A program made the translations under genes and the position numbers. A stretch of 5,748 nucleotides of DNA, taken from the NCBI GenBank assembly GCA_040508515.1, contig JBEVMS010000041.1, positions 1-5,748 on the forward strand, read 5' to 3'. Below the pieces are notes generated by a model. It made no database searches. It was not told where the DNA came from and saw only the letters and a list, made by a program, of their open reading frames with translations. Source of the stretch: JBEVMS01 sp040508515. Lineage in GTDB: Bacteria > Pseudomonadota > Gammaproteobacteria > Xanthomonadales > Rhodanobacteraceae. This document shows positions 5,659 to 5,748 of the stretch, in pieces. Each line of letters starts with the position of its first letter. Position 1 is the stretch's first letter.

Positions 5659-5748
5659 CTAACTCAGCTGTTCTCGACAATGTTCGCTTGATAAGTAGAG
5701 AGGCAATCGGTTCAAGGCCGAATTTTCGCTTTAGCTCATCACTTTACA

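Overview
The window is GC-rich DNA from a Gram-negative bacterium. It carries an outer-membrane efflux channel, a periplasmic c-type cytochrome/PQQ dehydrogenase and a cytoplasmic TreF-type trehalase. Base composition and gene content suit a gammaproteobacterium of the Xanthomonadales/Rhodanobacteraceae kind, but this is an inference from overall character; no marker gene is present.

Layout from left to right. Positions 2-130 (+) are the last 42 codons of a NodT-type outer membrane efflux factor. Positions 131-892 are a 762-base stretch with no convincing gene, holding several hairpins, one of them a perfect 10-bp inverted repeat, and a few promoter-like sites. Positions 893-2521 (+) are a complete GH37 trehalase, very like E. 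coli TreF. A 173-base convergent spacer follows. Positions 2695-3564 (-) encode a fumarylacetoacetate hydrolase (FAH) superfamily protein. After a 102-base gap containing an inverted repeat, positions 3667-5340 (-) encode an exported protein joining an N-terminal cytochrome c domain to a C-terminal PQQ-dependent sorbosone/glucose dehydrogenase-like beta-propeller. A leader with a plausible promoter follows, then a strong bidirectional intrinsic terminator (5516-5546). The right edge (5547-5748) has clearly lower GC and probably holds the 3' end or remnant of another minus-strand gene.

Function. The two minus-strand genes may be co-transcribed, dehydrogenase first and FAH protein second. Together they could oxidise a sugar or aldose in the periplasm and handle a keto-acid product in the cytoplasm, but the substrate cannot be read from sequence. 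TreF splits cytoplasmic trehalose into glucose. The genes are recognisable families, and I see no clear evidence of a new multi-gene system. The least explained parts are the 762-base gap and the low-GC right edge.
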